Notes: generated by a model not told the origin, from the letters alone. Positions 1 through 7,750 are shown, numbered from the stretch's first letter. The stretch is 56,255 bases of DNA from Clostridium senegalense JC122 (GCF_000285575.1 NZ_HE611052.1:176686-232940), one strand, 5' to 3'. A program made the numbers and translations.

Positions 1-680
1 TTAAAGAAGTTATTTTCCATGTATCGCTAGAAGTCAATTTTCAGCAATAGTTGCTTTAAATCTTTACATATATATTATTATACTTTTAAATAAGATTTAT
101 CCATCACCTCAAAAATAATTTTACATATAATATTATAAAACTACCTTTATTTAAAATTTCTAAAAATTATTATAGGTTCTCTATTAAGTATAATTAGAAT
201 GTTTTAATTATTGTAAAAAAGTAGTATAAGATTATCATAATCTTATACTACTTTCTTAGTTAATCGCTTATAGATATAAATTTTAATGTTTCATCAAAAT
301 AAAATTATATTAATAATAATCTTGTGGCTAGGAAAAAGATATTACTAAATATTTTCATTTTAATTATTTATACCCTTATTTTTAATACACAAATATATTT
401 AGTAAAATTTCATTATAATTAACTTTATTCCTAATATATATATAATATTACTAAAGTTTATTTATCACAAAGGTTTTAAATTTATATATTATATAATTAG
501 CACTACTTTTAATAATTATATACAAAATTAGATGTTTAAGTATATATCAATAATATCTTTATATTTAAAATCCTTAGTATGCCTTTTTATACTGAATTAT
601 TTATCAAAATTTAAGTTAATACAACTTAAATATTATTATTTTCGTAAATATCATAAACTTATTTAATCTTTTGTATGTTG
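1..680. other. AT-rich stretch without a recognisable gene
   Basis: No reading frame with a ribosome site and codon-like composition is visible on either strand. The only structured element is the perfect palindrome at 218-254, listed separately. The stretch lies beyond the 3' end of the rubrerythrin-like gene and may be host flank or the end of the prophage. I could not find a sequence here that matches the end of the window well enough to call an attachment core. Confidence 0.6.
218..254. terminator. Perfect 18-bp inverted repeat, bidirectional terminator-like
   Basis: Two 18-nt arms pair perfectly around a single C at 236. The left flank is A-rich and the right arm ends in TTT, so it can act as a factor-independent terminator in either direction. 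It lies about 430 bp beyond the stop codon of the rubrerythrin-like gene, so it may instead serve a gene outside the window. Confidence 0.6.
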
Positions 681-681
681 T

Positions 682-1242
682 TTAAATAATAGCACCTTCC
701 ATAAAATTTCTATAAAACATTCCTTCTAAAGCTTTCCCATGTCTAGCTTCGTCTCTACACATATTACTAATAACTTCACATATTTCATCTAAGCCCACTT
801 TTTTAGATAAAATAAATAAATTGTCCTTCCCGTTACAAGTTCCATACTCCTTATCAATACTAGTTTGCAAGTTTTCTTTAACGTCACCCATCAACACTTC
901 TCCTAAAAGTTCTGCAAATTTACTAGCATAATCAGCCTTTTCAAAAGCTATCCTTTTATAAGTATGTGCAATTTCTGGATATCCTTCCTTATCAGCTTGA
1001 TGTCCCATTACTAAACATGTACCAATATTAATACATTCACAAAAAAAGTTAGCCCGTATCTTTTCTAAAATTAATATATTAGAGTCTTTGCTAATCCCAA
1101 CTACATGTTCATCGCTCCATACCATACCTTCACTAACTTGCATTATAAAATTGTCTGATGCTGATTTACATAATGGACAAAATTTCAATAATGCTTTCCC
1201 TTTATGAATATATCCACATACAGTACAAATAAGTTTTTTCAT
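682..1242 (-). CDS. Reverse-rubrerythrin-like protein with altered diiron site
   Basis: The 186-residue protein has an N-terminal rubredoxin-type [Fe(SCys)4] knuckle (C6, C9, C22, C25) followed by a four-helix ferritin-like domain, the order of clostridial 'reverse' rubrerythrins (NADH peroxidases) that detoxify peroxide and oxygen. E69, E132 and the E165-A-R-H168 motif are present. The first helical E-x-x-H motif, which should read E102/H105 in family members such as those I recall, is K102-A-D-Y105, so two iron ligands are replaced. Folding is likely retained but classical peroxidase activity is doubtful. The start is supported by AGGAGG eight bases upstream. It is a single-gene unit with its own promoter. 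It could be a host gene or a lysogenic-conversion gene. Confidence 0.78.
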   Translation of the reverse strand: MKKLICTVCGYIHKGKALLKFCPLCKSASDNFIMQVSEGMVWSDEHVVGISKDSNILILEKIRANFFCECINIGTCLVMGHQADKEGYPEIAHTYKRIAFEKADYASKFAELLGEVLMGDVKENLQTSIDKEYGTCNGKDNLFILSKKVGLDEICEVISNMCRDEARHGKALEGMFYRNFMEGAII

Positions 1243-1285
1243 AGTGATAACCTCCTATAATTGTAGATAGAGTTTTTATAATAAT

Positions 1286-1315
1286 ATTATATATTAATTT
1301 GAGAAGCATTATCAA
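1286..1315 (-). promoter_or_regulatory. Putative sigma-A promoter of the rubrerythrin-like gene
   Basis: On the minus strand TTGATA (1315-1310) is followed by an 18-bp spacer and TATAAT (1291-1286), about 45 bases before the start codon. The -10 is a full match and the -35 matches five of six positions. An AT-rich dyad overlaps the -10 but matches the PerR consensus only partially, so no regulator is assigned. Confidence 0.5.
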
Positions 1316-1438
1316 TAATATTTCATAATATTTTAAATATTATGAAATATTACATTTTAAAGTTGCTAACCTATATAAAATTTAAAGTATGTAATTTAAT
1401 AACATATATAACACATCATAATATAAAAAACTCCAAAA

Positions 1439-1481
1439 AAAGATAGCATTAAAATACTATATATTTAATAATGCTATCTTT
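1439..1481. terminator. Terminator-like hairpin
   Basis: Arms AAAGATAGCATTA (1439-1451) and TAATGCTATCTTT (1469-1481) pair perfectly around a 17-nt AT loop. It lies between the small HTH gene and the rubrerythrin-like gene and would separate their transcripts. Confidence 0.6.
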
Positions 1482-1595
1482 ACCGTAATAATTAAAATTT
1501 AAAATGGGCATATATTATATCTATTGATGATATTATATAAATATTACTTAAATAAATCTTATAAATTAAAATATATATTGAAGCTTTTACCAATT

Positions 1596-1632
1596 AGAAG
1601 AGATAATACATGACTTACATGTTATCTCTTCT
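1596..1632. terminator. Terminator-like hairpin after the small HTH gene
   Basis: AGAAGAGATAA and TTATCTCTTCT form the stem, extended by CATG on both sides with a two-base bulge. It begins 11 bases beyond the stop codon of the small HTH gene on the minus strand, so it is the likely end of that transcript. The plus-strand side has a T-run. Confidence 0.6.
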
Positions 1633-1642
1633 AAAAGATTTT

Positions 1643-1819
1643 TTAAAATACATTATATAGAATCCATATTTCATCTGCTTTTTTATTTAATTTTTCAGCT
1701 ATTGTGAAAGCTAATTCTAGTTTAGAGTTACATATACCGCTTTCCCATTGACAATAAGTTGTATTTGATATTTTAAGCATTTTAGCAAACTCTTTTTGCT
1801 CCATCATATATTCTTTCAT
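1643..1819 (-). CDS. Small Xre-family HTH protein, start doubtful (possibly decayed)
   Basis: Fifty-eight residues are readable from the first ATG and contain the core of a Cro/CI-type helix-turn-helix: E-F-A-K-M-L at the first recognition helices, then Q-W-E-S-G and a following helix. Family members normally have about ten more residues carrying helix 1. These are encoded upstream in the same frame (to about 1849), and a good ribosome site GAGGTGAT lies just before them. The codon at the expected start is GCG, preceded by ACG and GTT, so no standard start exists there. Either the start has mutated and the gene is dying, or a weak non-ATG start is used. Confidence 0.55.
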   Translation of the reverse strand: MKEYMMEQKEFAKMLKISNTTYCQWESGICNSKLELAFTIAEKLNKKADEIWILYNVF

Positions 1820-2019
1820 GTAAATTTCTTTTAATTTATTTTTAAGCGCCGTAACATCACCTCAGTACTATATTATTCAATACTCTAAATTTTATTTTCT
1901 TTTATTAAAATAAAAAATAAGCCCATGCGTTTAAACTTAGGCTTTTATTAATCTACTTATTCTAAATTGAATATTGTATAATCAGTACCATTATAGTAAG
2001 TTTATATATAATATTTTTA

Positions 2020-2361
2020 TTATATTATATTTTTCATAAAATAATTTAAAGTTAAATTTTGTATACCATATATAGGTGTCTTTTTAAACCACTCAATAAG
2101 ATCATTATCTTCTTTATTAGTTTCATATATTTTTTTATAATGCATAATGTTATCATATTCATTATCTATAAATATAAATATTTTTTTGAAATCTTTTTCA
2201 AAATTCCATGCAATACCTCTAGTACTTTCAAAATCTTTATTCAGCATAAATGAACCATACTTACATGGACTTAGAATTGCGAACCCTGAATTATCATTTA
2301 ACGCAACATTCATCCAATAAGAATCACCATTATAATAAAATTCTACTGCAGAGCTTCTCAT
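2020..2361 (-). CDS. Hypothetical protein, 113 residues
   Basis: No family recognised. The protein is soluble, aromatic-rich and slightly acidic, without signal peptide or membrane span. An AGGGGGT ribosome site lies about eight bases before the ATG. It stands alone, with AT-rich gaps on both sides, in the region left of the lysis module, which in clostridial prophages often holds conversion genes. No function is proposed. Confidence 0.6.
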   Translation of the reverse strand: MRSSAVEFYYNGDSYWMNVALNDNSGFAILSPCKYGSFMLNKDFESTRGIAWNFEKDFKKIFIFIDNEYDNIMHYKKIYETNKEDNDLIEWFKKTPIYGIQNLTLNYFMKNII

Positions 2362-2523
2362 ATTAATACCCCCTATAAATTTAATTATTTTCTTTTCTTA
2401 GTTTGTCTACTTTGTATTTTGTCTAATATTGCATAATATATTTTTTCACCCATAATATTCTTTCAACTTTCTTTTCTCATAATTACAGATAAAGAGCTTT
2501 TAACTGTTTATTTTAATTTCTTG

Positions 2524-2589
2524 CTATTTTAAAAACATTTCTAATTCCTTTACTTTAGTTTCTAAATTAGCTTTAAACATTTTCCCCAT
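2524..2589 (-). CDS. Candidate 21-residue micropeptide
   Basis: A short frame starting MGKMFKAN and ending in a stop at 2524 is preceded by AAAGGGGGAT at good spacing. The peptide is an amphipathic, lysine/glutamate-rich helix. Only the ribosome site supports translation, and no homologue is recognised. Confidence 0.3.
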   Translation of the reverse strand: MGKMFKANLETKVKELEMFLK

Positions 2590-2964
2590 AGCATATCCCC
2601 CTTTAAAACCATACATACTATTATTGTACTAGAAAACTGAGTAAAAAAATAGTATGTCAAACCTGAACAAAGGGTAGATTTATGTGTGAAAAAGGTGTGT
2701 CAAACTTGTGTCTTTGAATTTTTTTGTATCCATGTTAACACTATACTTTGCCTAGTCATATAATAAGATTGGATGAAATTTTCCCTTATGCTCTTATTGA
2801 AAAAAATAAGAACTAGTTTCCAATACAATAAAAGTTTAAGAAAATAGTTTAATTTCAAAACATAACTACATTAACCAATATAAAAAATTATACTAATATT
2901 TATTTTATTTCTTTTCAGAAACTTATTTAAAATAATTATATGTTATCATATATTTAGTAAATGT
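2590..2964. other. Intergenic region, no gene seen
   Basis: This is AT-rich sequence between the micropeptide and a weak plus-strand frame. It contains two copies of TGTCAAAC(C/T)TG (2655-2665 and 2698-2708), 43 bp apart, of unknown meaning. No promoter or coding frame can be supported. Confidence 0.5.
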
Positions 2965-3117
2965 ATGATAGAGATCTACAATGTAAAAATTCTAATTCTA
3001 AAAGAAACTTTAACTGATTTACAAAATAATAATTTTAATAATAATGAATTAAAACTTATATTAAATAACATAAAAAACACTATTAAATACTCTAAAGAAA
3101 TTATTAAAAATAAATAA
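2965..3117 (+). CDS. Weak candidate small protein, 50 residues
   Basis: The plus-strand frame from ATG 2965 ends in a stop that forms the foot of the terminator at 3116-3147. The product is asparagine- and lysine-rich with two predicted helices. No ribosome site precedes the ATG, so this may be the remnant of a longer gene. Its position against a terminator is the main reason to list it. Confidence 0.3.
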   Translation: MIEIYNVKILILKETLTDLQNNNFNNNELKLILNNIKNTIKYSKEIIKNK

Positions 3118-3147
3118 GGCAGTTCAGATTTATTTCTGAACTGCCTT
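3116..3147. terminator. Strong bidirectional terminator after the endolysin gene
   Basis: AAGGCAGTTCAGA (3116-3128) pairs perfectly with TCTGAACTGCCTT (3135-3147) around a six-base loop. It is the most GC-rich stem in the left region and lies 37 bp past the endolysin stop, ending the lysis transcript. Confidence 0.8.
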
Positions 3148-3183
3148 CCTTGAGTGCAATATATTTATTTATATATATTTATT

Positions 3184-3972
3184 TTAACATAAACCTATTC
3201 TTTTAATAACCTTTTTTAATGTATCAAATCTATCTGAACCTTTTAAATATACATTGGCCTTTATATCATCTAATCCACCACCAACTGCATAAACACTTCT
3301 TCCTATCCCAACTTTATAATCTTTCTTATGAACTAAAATAGCATCTTGTTTATTTACATTCAACCAATCATTTAAATATTCTGCTGCTCTTTTATCTACA
3401 TCATTATTATATACAACTACATTTCTATGAGATTTTATTGGATTATTTTCAACCGTTTGACCTGTTAATCCACAAACTATTGCGTTAGCTACTTTTTCAG
3501 CATTATAGATATTCATATCTGATTGATTATCACAAAAACATACCTCAACTAACATAGCTTCACAGTTTGTATTTCCTATTACATATAATCCTGAACCATC
3601 TTTTATGCCACGATTAGTAAACCCCAATGCAACTAAATTATTTAATATGTTATTTGCCTGTTTATAACTCTTTCTACCATATGTGAACACTTCTGTTCCA
3701 TGAGCTTGAGAATTAAAACAGTTAAAATGAATAGATACATAAAAATCTAAATTATTATTATTTGCTACTAATACTCTTCTTCCTAAACTATCACTTAAAG
3801 ATGTACAAGTATCTACTGTACAGTTAATAACTGTATGACCTAACTGTCTAAGTTTTAATATTACTAAATTACCAACTTCTCTAGTTAAATCACTTTCTGG
3901 TCTTATCCCTACTGCTCCATAATCATAACTTCCTCTATATTGGGTATGTCCACAATCAATTCCTATTTTCAT
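3184..3972 (-). CDS. Phage endolysin: N-acetylmuramoyl-L-alanine amidase with CWB_2 domain
   Basis: This enzyme cleaves the MurNAc-L-alanine bond of peptidoglycan at lysis. Residues 1-170 form an Amidase_3 zinc domain with H9 (in DCGHT), E26, H82 (in SIHFN) as ligands and E143 (in LVEVCF) as the catalytic acid. Residues 180-262 match one CWB_2 (PF04122) wall-binding repeat, with VYAVGGGL and the terminal GSDRFDTL motif. That targeting module is typical of clostridial lysins. The start codon overlaps the stop of the small membrane gene upstream (ATGA), implying coupled translation. Confidence 0.93.
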   Translation of the reverse strand: MKIGIDCGHTQYRGSYDYGAVGIRPESDLTREVGNLVILKLRQLGHTVINCTVDTCTSLSDSLGRRVLVANNNNLDFYVSIHFNCFNSQAHGTEVFTYGRKSYKQANNILNNLVALGFTNRGIKDGSGLYVIGNTNCEAMLVEVCFCDNQSDMNIYNAEKVANAIVCGLTGQTVENNPIKSHRNVVVYNNDVDKRAAEYLNDWLNVNKQDAILVHKKDYKVGIGRSVYAVGGGLDDIKANVYLKGSDRFDTLKKVIKRIGLC

Positions 3973-4145
3973 TCCTTGTCAACTTCCTTTCTATCTTTAG
4001 AAAAATAAAAAGCTATAACCATAGTGTATATAGTTATAAACTCTGTATTTAAAGTATTTCTGACAGCCATAATGCTAAACACTATTGTCATAACTATAGC
4101 TATTATCCATCTAGCACTAGTTATTTTTCTTAAAATCCTATCCAT
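3969..4145 (-). CDS. Small membrane protein of the lysis module, holin-like
   Basis: The 58-residue product has two hydrophobic stretches (about residues 12-28 and 34-49) and a charged tail ending KDRKEVDKE, the layout of small holins or holin partners. GGGGG lies about seven bases before the ATG, and the stop overlaps the endolysin start. Together with the XhlA-like gene upstream it forms the classic membrane-protein then amidase order. Function is inferred from size, topology and position. Confidence 0.7.
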   Translation of the reverse strand: MDRILRKITSARWIIAIVMTIVFSIMAVRNTLNTEFITIYTMVIAFYFSKDRKEVDKE

Positions 4146-4156
4146 AATAAAACCCC

Positions 4157-4193
4157 CTATTTAAATTTTATTATTGCACCTAAAATCCCTAAA
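4157..4193 (-). pseudogene. Severed 3' end of the XhlA-like gene
   Basis: Read on the minus strand, the sequence beside the insertion element encodes LGILGAIIKFK followed by TAG. Joined to the 5' part ending at 4897, it restores an uninterrupted 78-codon frame whose C-terminus looks like that of XhlA-family proteins. This remnant no longer has a start and is not expected to be translated. Confidence 0.8.
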
Positions 4194-4896
4194 GTCATGA
4201 CCACCCGTAAAACGGGTGGCTTGCTCAAGCCCTATAAGGGCGTATTACTTCCAACACCTAAATGGTGTTAGCTTTCATTTCATTCAAGCCATTGTGGACT
4301 GATTACTTAACTATACCCTTAAAAGGGTTTTCTAATTCTTTTGTTGTAATCTTATCCATCATTTGATCATACTTTTCTTGTTCTCTTATATATTTTGCTA
4401 TTGTTTTTTCATTTAAACCTACAGTACTCACATAATAGCCATCTGCCCAAAAGTGTCTATTTCCAAATTTATATTTTAAACTTGAATGTCTATCAAATAT
4501 CATCATTGCACTTTTCCCTTTAAGATATCCCATAAAACTTGATACACTTATCTTTGGTGGAATTGATACTAAGATATGTATATGATCTGGCATCATATGT
4601 CCTTCTAATATTTCTACGCCCTTCCATTTACATAAATCTTTTATTATTTCCTTTATATCTTCTCTTAACTTATAATATATTATTTTTCTTCTATATTTTG
4701 GTGTGAATACTATATGATACTTGCACATCCACTTTGTATGTGCTAAACTTTGTGCCATGGAGCATCATCCTTTCTGTTATTTTAGTGGCTTGAACAATCA
4801 CTATTATAACAAAAGTATGATGCTCTTTCTTAAGAACTTAATCTCACCCGCATAGCGGGCGGTTTTTAGTTTCGGGCATTATCACGCCCTCAACAT
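4194..4896 (-). mobile_element. IS200/IS605-group insertion element, tnpA only, 703 bp
   Basis: The element carries a single HUH transposase gene and subterminal hairpins instead of terminal inverted repeats. At the left are CCACCCG/CGGGTGG (4201-4219) and GCCCT/AGGGC (4229-4241). At the right are CCCGC/GCGGG (4847-4859) and GGGC/GCCC near 4874-4889. The borders are set by the interrupted gene: removing 4194-4896 rejoins an open XhlA-like frame with no duplicated bases, as expected for single-strand transposition. On the transposase strand the flank upstream ends TTAAC and the element ends ATGAC. No tnpB is present. Confidence 0.9.
4303..4758 (-). CDS. tnpA: IS200/IS605 transposase TnpA (Y1 HUH)
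   Basis: The 151-residue protein is full length for TnpA_REP/IS200 enzymes that cut and join single-stranded DNA during replication. The HUH metal motif is H59-I-H61 in PDHIHILV, and the nucleophile is Y123 in AKYIREQ, with the conserved glutamine four residues on. All key residues are intact, so the copy may be active. It lies wholly inside the mobile element and points the same way as the phage late genes. Confidence 0.96.
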   Translation of the reverse strand: MAQSLAHTKWMCKYHIVFTPKYRRKIIYYKLREDIKEIIKDLCKWKGVEILEGHMMPDHIHILVSIPPKISVSSFMGYLKGKSAMMIFDRHSSLKYKFGNRHFWADGYYVSTVGLNEKTIAKYIREQEKYDQMMDKITTKELENPFKGIVK

Positions 4897-5096
4897 GTTA
4901 AAACAATAATAATAGCTCCAGCGATTGTACGCCAGAGCCACTTTTGATTATCTTTCATTTCTGATATATCTTTTTCATTTTGACAAGCCTTATTATAGGC
5001 TATATCTGCTTTTTCTCTTGTACTGTTATATCCGTCTATCTTCGTCTCTATTCTTACTATCCTTTCTAGTATTTCTTGTTGTATATTAGACTCCAC
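4890..5096 (-). pseudogene. XhlA-like lysis protein gene, 3' end cut off by the IS element
   Basis: From a GTG start with AAGGAAGGTGG just upstream, the frame encodes a coiled coil (E-R-I-V-R-I-E-T-K-I-D) followed by NQKWLWRT and the start of a membrane span, the pattern of haemolysin XhlA-family holin partners. The natural frame crosses into the insertion element at 4896 and stops after V-L-T-C, giving 68 residues rather than 78. The lost part is the second half of the membrane helix and its lysine tail. A longer frame from 5210 is open, but only the GTG has a ribosome site. The truncated protein may be partly functional. Confidence 0.85.
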
Positions 5097-5191
5097 TTTT
5101 CCACCTTCCTTTATATAAATATTAGTTATAAAAAATATTTGTTTATTATTATTCAAAATAATTAACTTTAAAATAAATTGTTCTATAAAAC

Positions 5192-5234
5192 AAGAAAAGA
5201 TTAAAGCCACAAGTGTAAACTCTAATCTTTTCTT
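5192..5234 (-). terminator. Terminator closing the secreted-protein cassette
   Basis: AAGAAAAGATTA (5192-5203) pairs perfectly with TAATCTTTTCTT (5223-5234) around a 19-nt loop. It starts four bases after the stop of the small membrane protein at 5238-5417. Since the lysis genes lie beyond it, they need their own promoter or read-through. Confidence 0.7.
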
Positions 5235-5237
5235 ATC

Positions 5238-5417
5238 TTATTTTTTATTTAACTTTTCCAATATGATTAATGTACATAATATTATTGTAAAATGGATAGA
5301 CAATGTTAATATAATTATTTCTCCATTCTTACCTGCGAATATAGTGCCTAAACCATATATAAATGTCATTAAAACTACTATTGATAGTATTAATGAAATA
5401 ATAATTTTTTTAAACAT
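5238..5417 (-). CDS. Small two-helix membrane protein next to the secreted protein
   Basis: The 59-residue product begins MFKKIII and has two hydrophobic helices (about 5-27 and 33-53) and a lysine/asparagine tail. It begins eight bases after the stop of the secreted protein gene and shares its promoter and terminator, so the two are one transcription unit. The ribosome site is weak (AGTAGGTAA). It could be an immunity, anchoring or export partner, or a holin-like protein. None of these is proven. Confidence 0.6.
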   Translation of the reverse strand: MFKKIIISLILSIVVLMTFIYGLGTIFAGKNGEIIILTLSIHFTIILCTLIILEKLNKK

Positions 5418-5425
5418 AAATTTTA

Positions 5426-6283
5426 TTACCTACTTACATGTACTGAGCCACTATGCTCTTCTCTAGCATTAGTAAGTCCAAAACTTGGTTTTCCCTCTGA
5501 ATCAAATGAAGGTTCATCACCAATTGCTATATAGGAATGTCCATAAGATGTATATATTCTACCTCTTATGCTACCAGTATTTGAAAATTCAACTGGTGCA
5601 CATAGCATTCCTCTAAATGAATCATGCGCAAACAATTCAGAATCTCCCGGAAGTTTAACTGTAGCTGCAACTCCATTACCAAACTCACTTACAGATGTTC
5701 CTAGTTTAGTAGTACACCAAACACCTGAATTTGTTTCTCTATATCTAAATTCAGAAATTATTGGATTATTTGCATGACTCCTTGCTATTAACATTTCTGA
5801 TGATACATATATTCCATTTAAATCATTAATTCTGAATATAGGATTTGTTTGCCATTCCCAAAAGCTACAAGCTTGATATTCTCCATATATAGCAGTTGAA
5901 TAGACCTGTAAATCTAATCTAAGCCAACTACAACTTTCATTAGGCTCAAATGGTCCAATATCTCTTGTTGTTATACTTTCTTTTTGTCTCTCTTTAATAT
6001 ACTCTTCTTTAGTAAAAGCTTCAGATGTAAAATCTGATTCAGTAGCTAAACGCATATTAATATTATCATTTTTGGGTGTATATTTAATATACATTTCATC
6101 ATTTCCAACTAGTTCTTTTAACTCTCCATTATCTAGTTGTTCCTTAATTGTTGGAAACCTTTCCTCCCAATAAATTGTTGAACTATCTTTCTTTACACTT
6201 TCTTGAGTTTCAGCCGCAAATGCAGTTGCTCCAGGTGATATTATACATAATGATAATAACACACTAATTACTTTTTTAAACAT
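5426..6283 (-). CDS. Secreted protein of unknown function, moron candidate
   Basis: The 285-residue protein has a standard Sec signal peptide (KK, then a hydrophobic core, then A-x-A near residues 21-24). The mature part has a charged linker to about residue 105 and then a beta-rich, tryptophan- and cysteine-containing domain (NESCSWLRLDLQV to the end) with at least three cysteines. No enzyme motif or known toxin fold is recognised. It lies between the tail operon and the lysis genes, with its own consensus promoter and a terminator after the following gene, so it is probably expressed from the lysogen. It could be a conversion factor, bacteriocin-like or surface-active protein. Confidence 0.75.
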   Translation of the reverse strand: MFKKVISVLLSLCIISPGATAFAAETQESVKKDSSTIYWEERFPTIKEQLDNGELKELVGNDEMYIKYTPKNDNINMRLATESDFTSEAFTKEEYIKERQKESITTRDIGPFEPNESCSWLRLDLQVYSTAIYGEYQACSFWEWQTNPIFRINDLNGIYVSSEMLIARSHANNPIISEFRYRETNSGVWCTTKLGTSVSEFGNGVAATVKLPGDSELFAHDSFRGMLCAPVEFSNTGSIRGRIYTSYGHSYIAIGDEPSFDSEGKPSFGLTNAREEHSGSVHVSR

Positions 6284-6329
6284 AAGTATCCCCCTATTTC
6301 AAATTTGTTTTTCATTTTATTATGATTAA

Positions 6330-6358
6330 ATTATAATTATATCTGTAACATTTGTCAA
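6330..6358 (-). promoter_or_regulatory. Perfect sigma-A promoter of the secreted-protein cassette
   Basis: On the minus strand TTGACA (6358-6353), a 17-bp spacer and TATAAT (6335-6330) match the vegetative consensus at all twelve positions. The expected transcript starts about 40 bases before the ATG at 6283. No operator-like dyad overlaps it, suggesting constitutive expression in the lysogen. Confidence 0.85.
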
Positions 6359-6626
6359 ATTTTATACTTTTTTAATATATATTACATTTTTTATAGTTCA
6401 ATTAAATAAAATATGTATTTTTTTGTATTTTATTCTTGTTATATTATAATTTTATTTAATATTGTTTATTTTTCAATAATTCTATAAAATTATAATATTT
6501 TATTTTTTCAAATTATAAAAATGTATTTTTGTGTTTTCTATAATCATTCAAATAAAAAAACTACATTCTCCTACTCTATTGCTTTATAATTTATTTCATC
6601 TTATCTTTTGTTATATAAAAATAGAC

Positions 6627-6660
6627 AAAATAAAAAGACTAAATCTTTAGTCCCTATTTT
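6627..6660 (-). terminator. Probable terminator of the tail operon
   Basis: GACTAAA and TTTAGTC (6637-6652) form the upper stem and AAAATA/TATTTT the lower stem, with a small A bulge. It is the only stable hairpin between the last tail gene (stop at 6856) and the moron promoter. Apart from it and that promoter, the 6284-6855 gap shows no gene. Confidence 0.6.
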
Positions 6661-6855
6661 GCCTTAATTAATATTTAATTTATTGTAAAAATGTTATTAG
6701 TTTTATATTTGCAAGTTATCACTTCCTATTTTTATTATTGTCCGTTGTAAATATCTGCACCATTTTATTTTTGTATTGTAAAATTTAGAAAAACCTATAT
6801 AAATATAATTTCTAAAATTGTTTTAAGATATATGTTTTTTTCCATTTTACCTTGT

Positions 6856-7347
6856 TTATTTTATTGTATAACATTCATATTCTAATCTTGTCCTTAAATC
6901 ATCTGTGCCTCCATCTTTTATTCCTCCTGTAATAACTAAATCAGAATATGAAGTCACGAAATTTTTTCTAAATATAGATTCTGTTATGTTTTGGTCTCTT
7001 TTTTCATACACTACAGTTATAATCATAGATGTATCACTAATTTTACTCGCTATTATATTTAAAGGATTTATATATAACTCCGTAGAATTATTTCTATCAT
7101 AATAGCTAAATATCTCTATGCCATTTATCGCAATAAATATTTGGTTTGTATCTCTACTAGTATTAGGATAACTAAATTCAAATATTCTATCTCTTATAGA
7201 ACTTTGGGCATAAGGATATATAGTTACACTTTGAAACGGTTTTTCGATTTTTAATATATTAACATTATTTTTGCCCCAAAATATTCTATCTTCTGTTTTC
7301 CTAGTATAAATATTAGAAGTATCAACATTAACTCTACCTATTGCCAT
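6856..7347 (-). CDS. Hypothetical tail-tip/fibre-associated protein
   Basis: The 163-residue protein is beta-rich with no cysteine-rich or catalytic motif. It contains TIYPYAQSSIRDRIFEF and a glycine-rich segment near the end. It is the last gene of the tail operon, with GAGGTGAT before the ATG and directly following the preceding gene. Position after the fibre suggests a structural or receptor-binding accessory. No family is recognised. Confidence 0.6.
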   Translation of the reverse strand: MAIGRVNVDTSNIYTRKTEDRIFWGKNNVNILKIEKPFQSVTIYPYAQSSIRDRIFEFSYPNTSRDTNQIFIAINGIEIFSYYDRNNSTELYINPLNIIASKISDTSMIITVVYEKRDQNITESIFRKNFVTSYSDLVITGGIKDGGTDDLRTRLEYECYTIK

Positions 7348-7689
7348 TTATATCACCTCATTTATTATTTTAATAGTGACATAAAAATTTTGTGGTATTT
7401 CCTTAGCAAACATAAGAAAATAATTATCATCTCTACTAAGTGTCGAAGGTGCTAAAGGTGAGGCTTGTGTTAAATATCCTAAATCCACATTTACATCAAC
7501 AACTGAATTTGAATTAATTTGATTCGGAGTACTCATTGTATATTTAAACTCATAAGGGAAAGCAGTTGAATAAGAAGACGTTACCCATTTTGATGATTCT
7601 ATTAAAATATTTTTTTTAATAATTATGCTTTGTTTTATTTTATCATCAAAACTTTTTTCTTTCTGTAAGAGTTCACTTTTTCTTTTCAT
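7348..7689 (-). CDS. Hypothetical tail-tip protein, 113 residues
   Basis: Starts at the ATG nine bases after GAGGTGAT. An in-frame GTG inside that ribosome site is unlikely to be the start. The N-terminus is a charged helix (MKRKSELLQKEK), and the rest is polar and probably beta-structured. It abuts the next gene, which begins at 7347. The role is inferred only from its place between fibre and lysis genes. Confidence 0.6.
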   Translation of the reverse strand: MKRKSELLQKEKSFDDKIKQSIIIKKNILIESSKWVTSSYSTAFPYEFKYTMSTPNQINSNSVVDVNVDLGYLTQASPLAPSTLSRDDNYFLMFAKEIPQNFYVTIKIINEVI

Positions 7690-7750
7690 TTTATTTATCA
7701 CCTCATTTTTTGCAATAAAAAAAGACTTTGGAAGTCTATAAATTAGTTAT

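Noticed and set aside
1277-1292. PerR box at the rubrerythrin-like promoter
   Set aside because: The AT-rich dyad matches only part of the PerR consensus, and such matches are expected by chance in DNA of this composition.
2655-2708. Two TGTCAAAC(C/T)TG copies as an operator pair
   Set aside because: The copies are 43 bp apart, not palindromic, and not placed at a promoter or gene start that I can support.
4890-5210. Longer start for the XhlA-like protein at 5210
   Set aside because: The extra 38 codons include the preceding terminator arm and lack a ribosome site, whereas the GTG at 5096 has one.
5263-5466. Plus-strand frame beginning MINVHNII
   Set aside because: It lies opposite the small membrane protein and secreted protein genes, has no ribosome site and its composition is that of an antisense reading.
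5426-6283. Botulinum-type or other known clostridial toxin
   Set aside because: The secreted protein shows no HExxH protease motif, ADP-ribosyltransferase motif or known toxin repeat; only secretion and an unknown beta-rich domain are supported.
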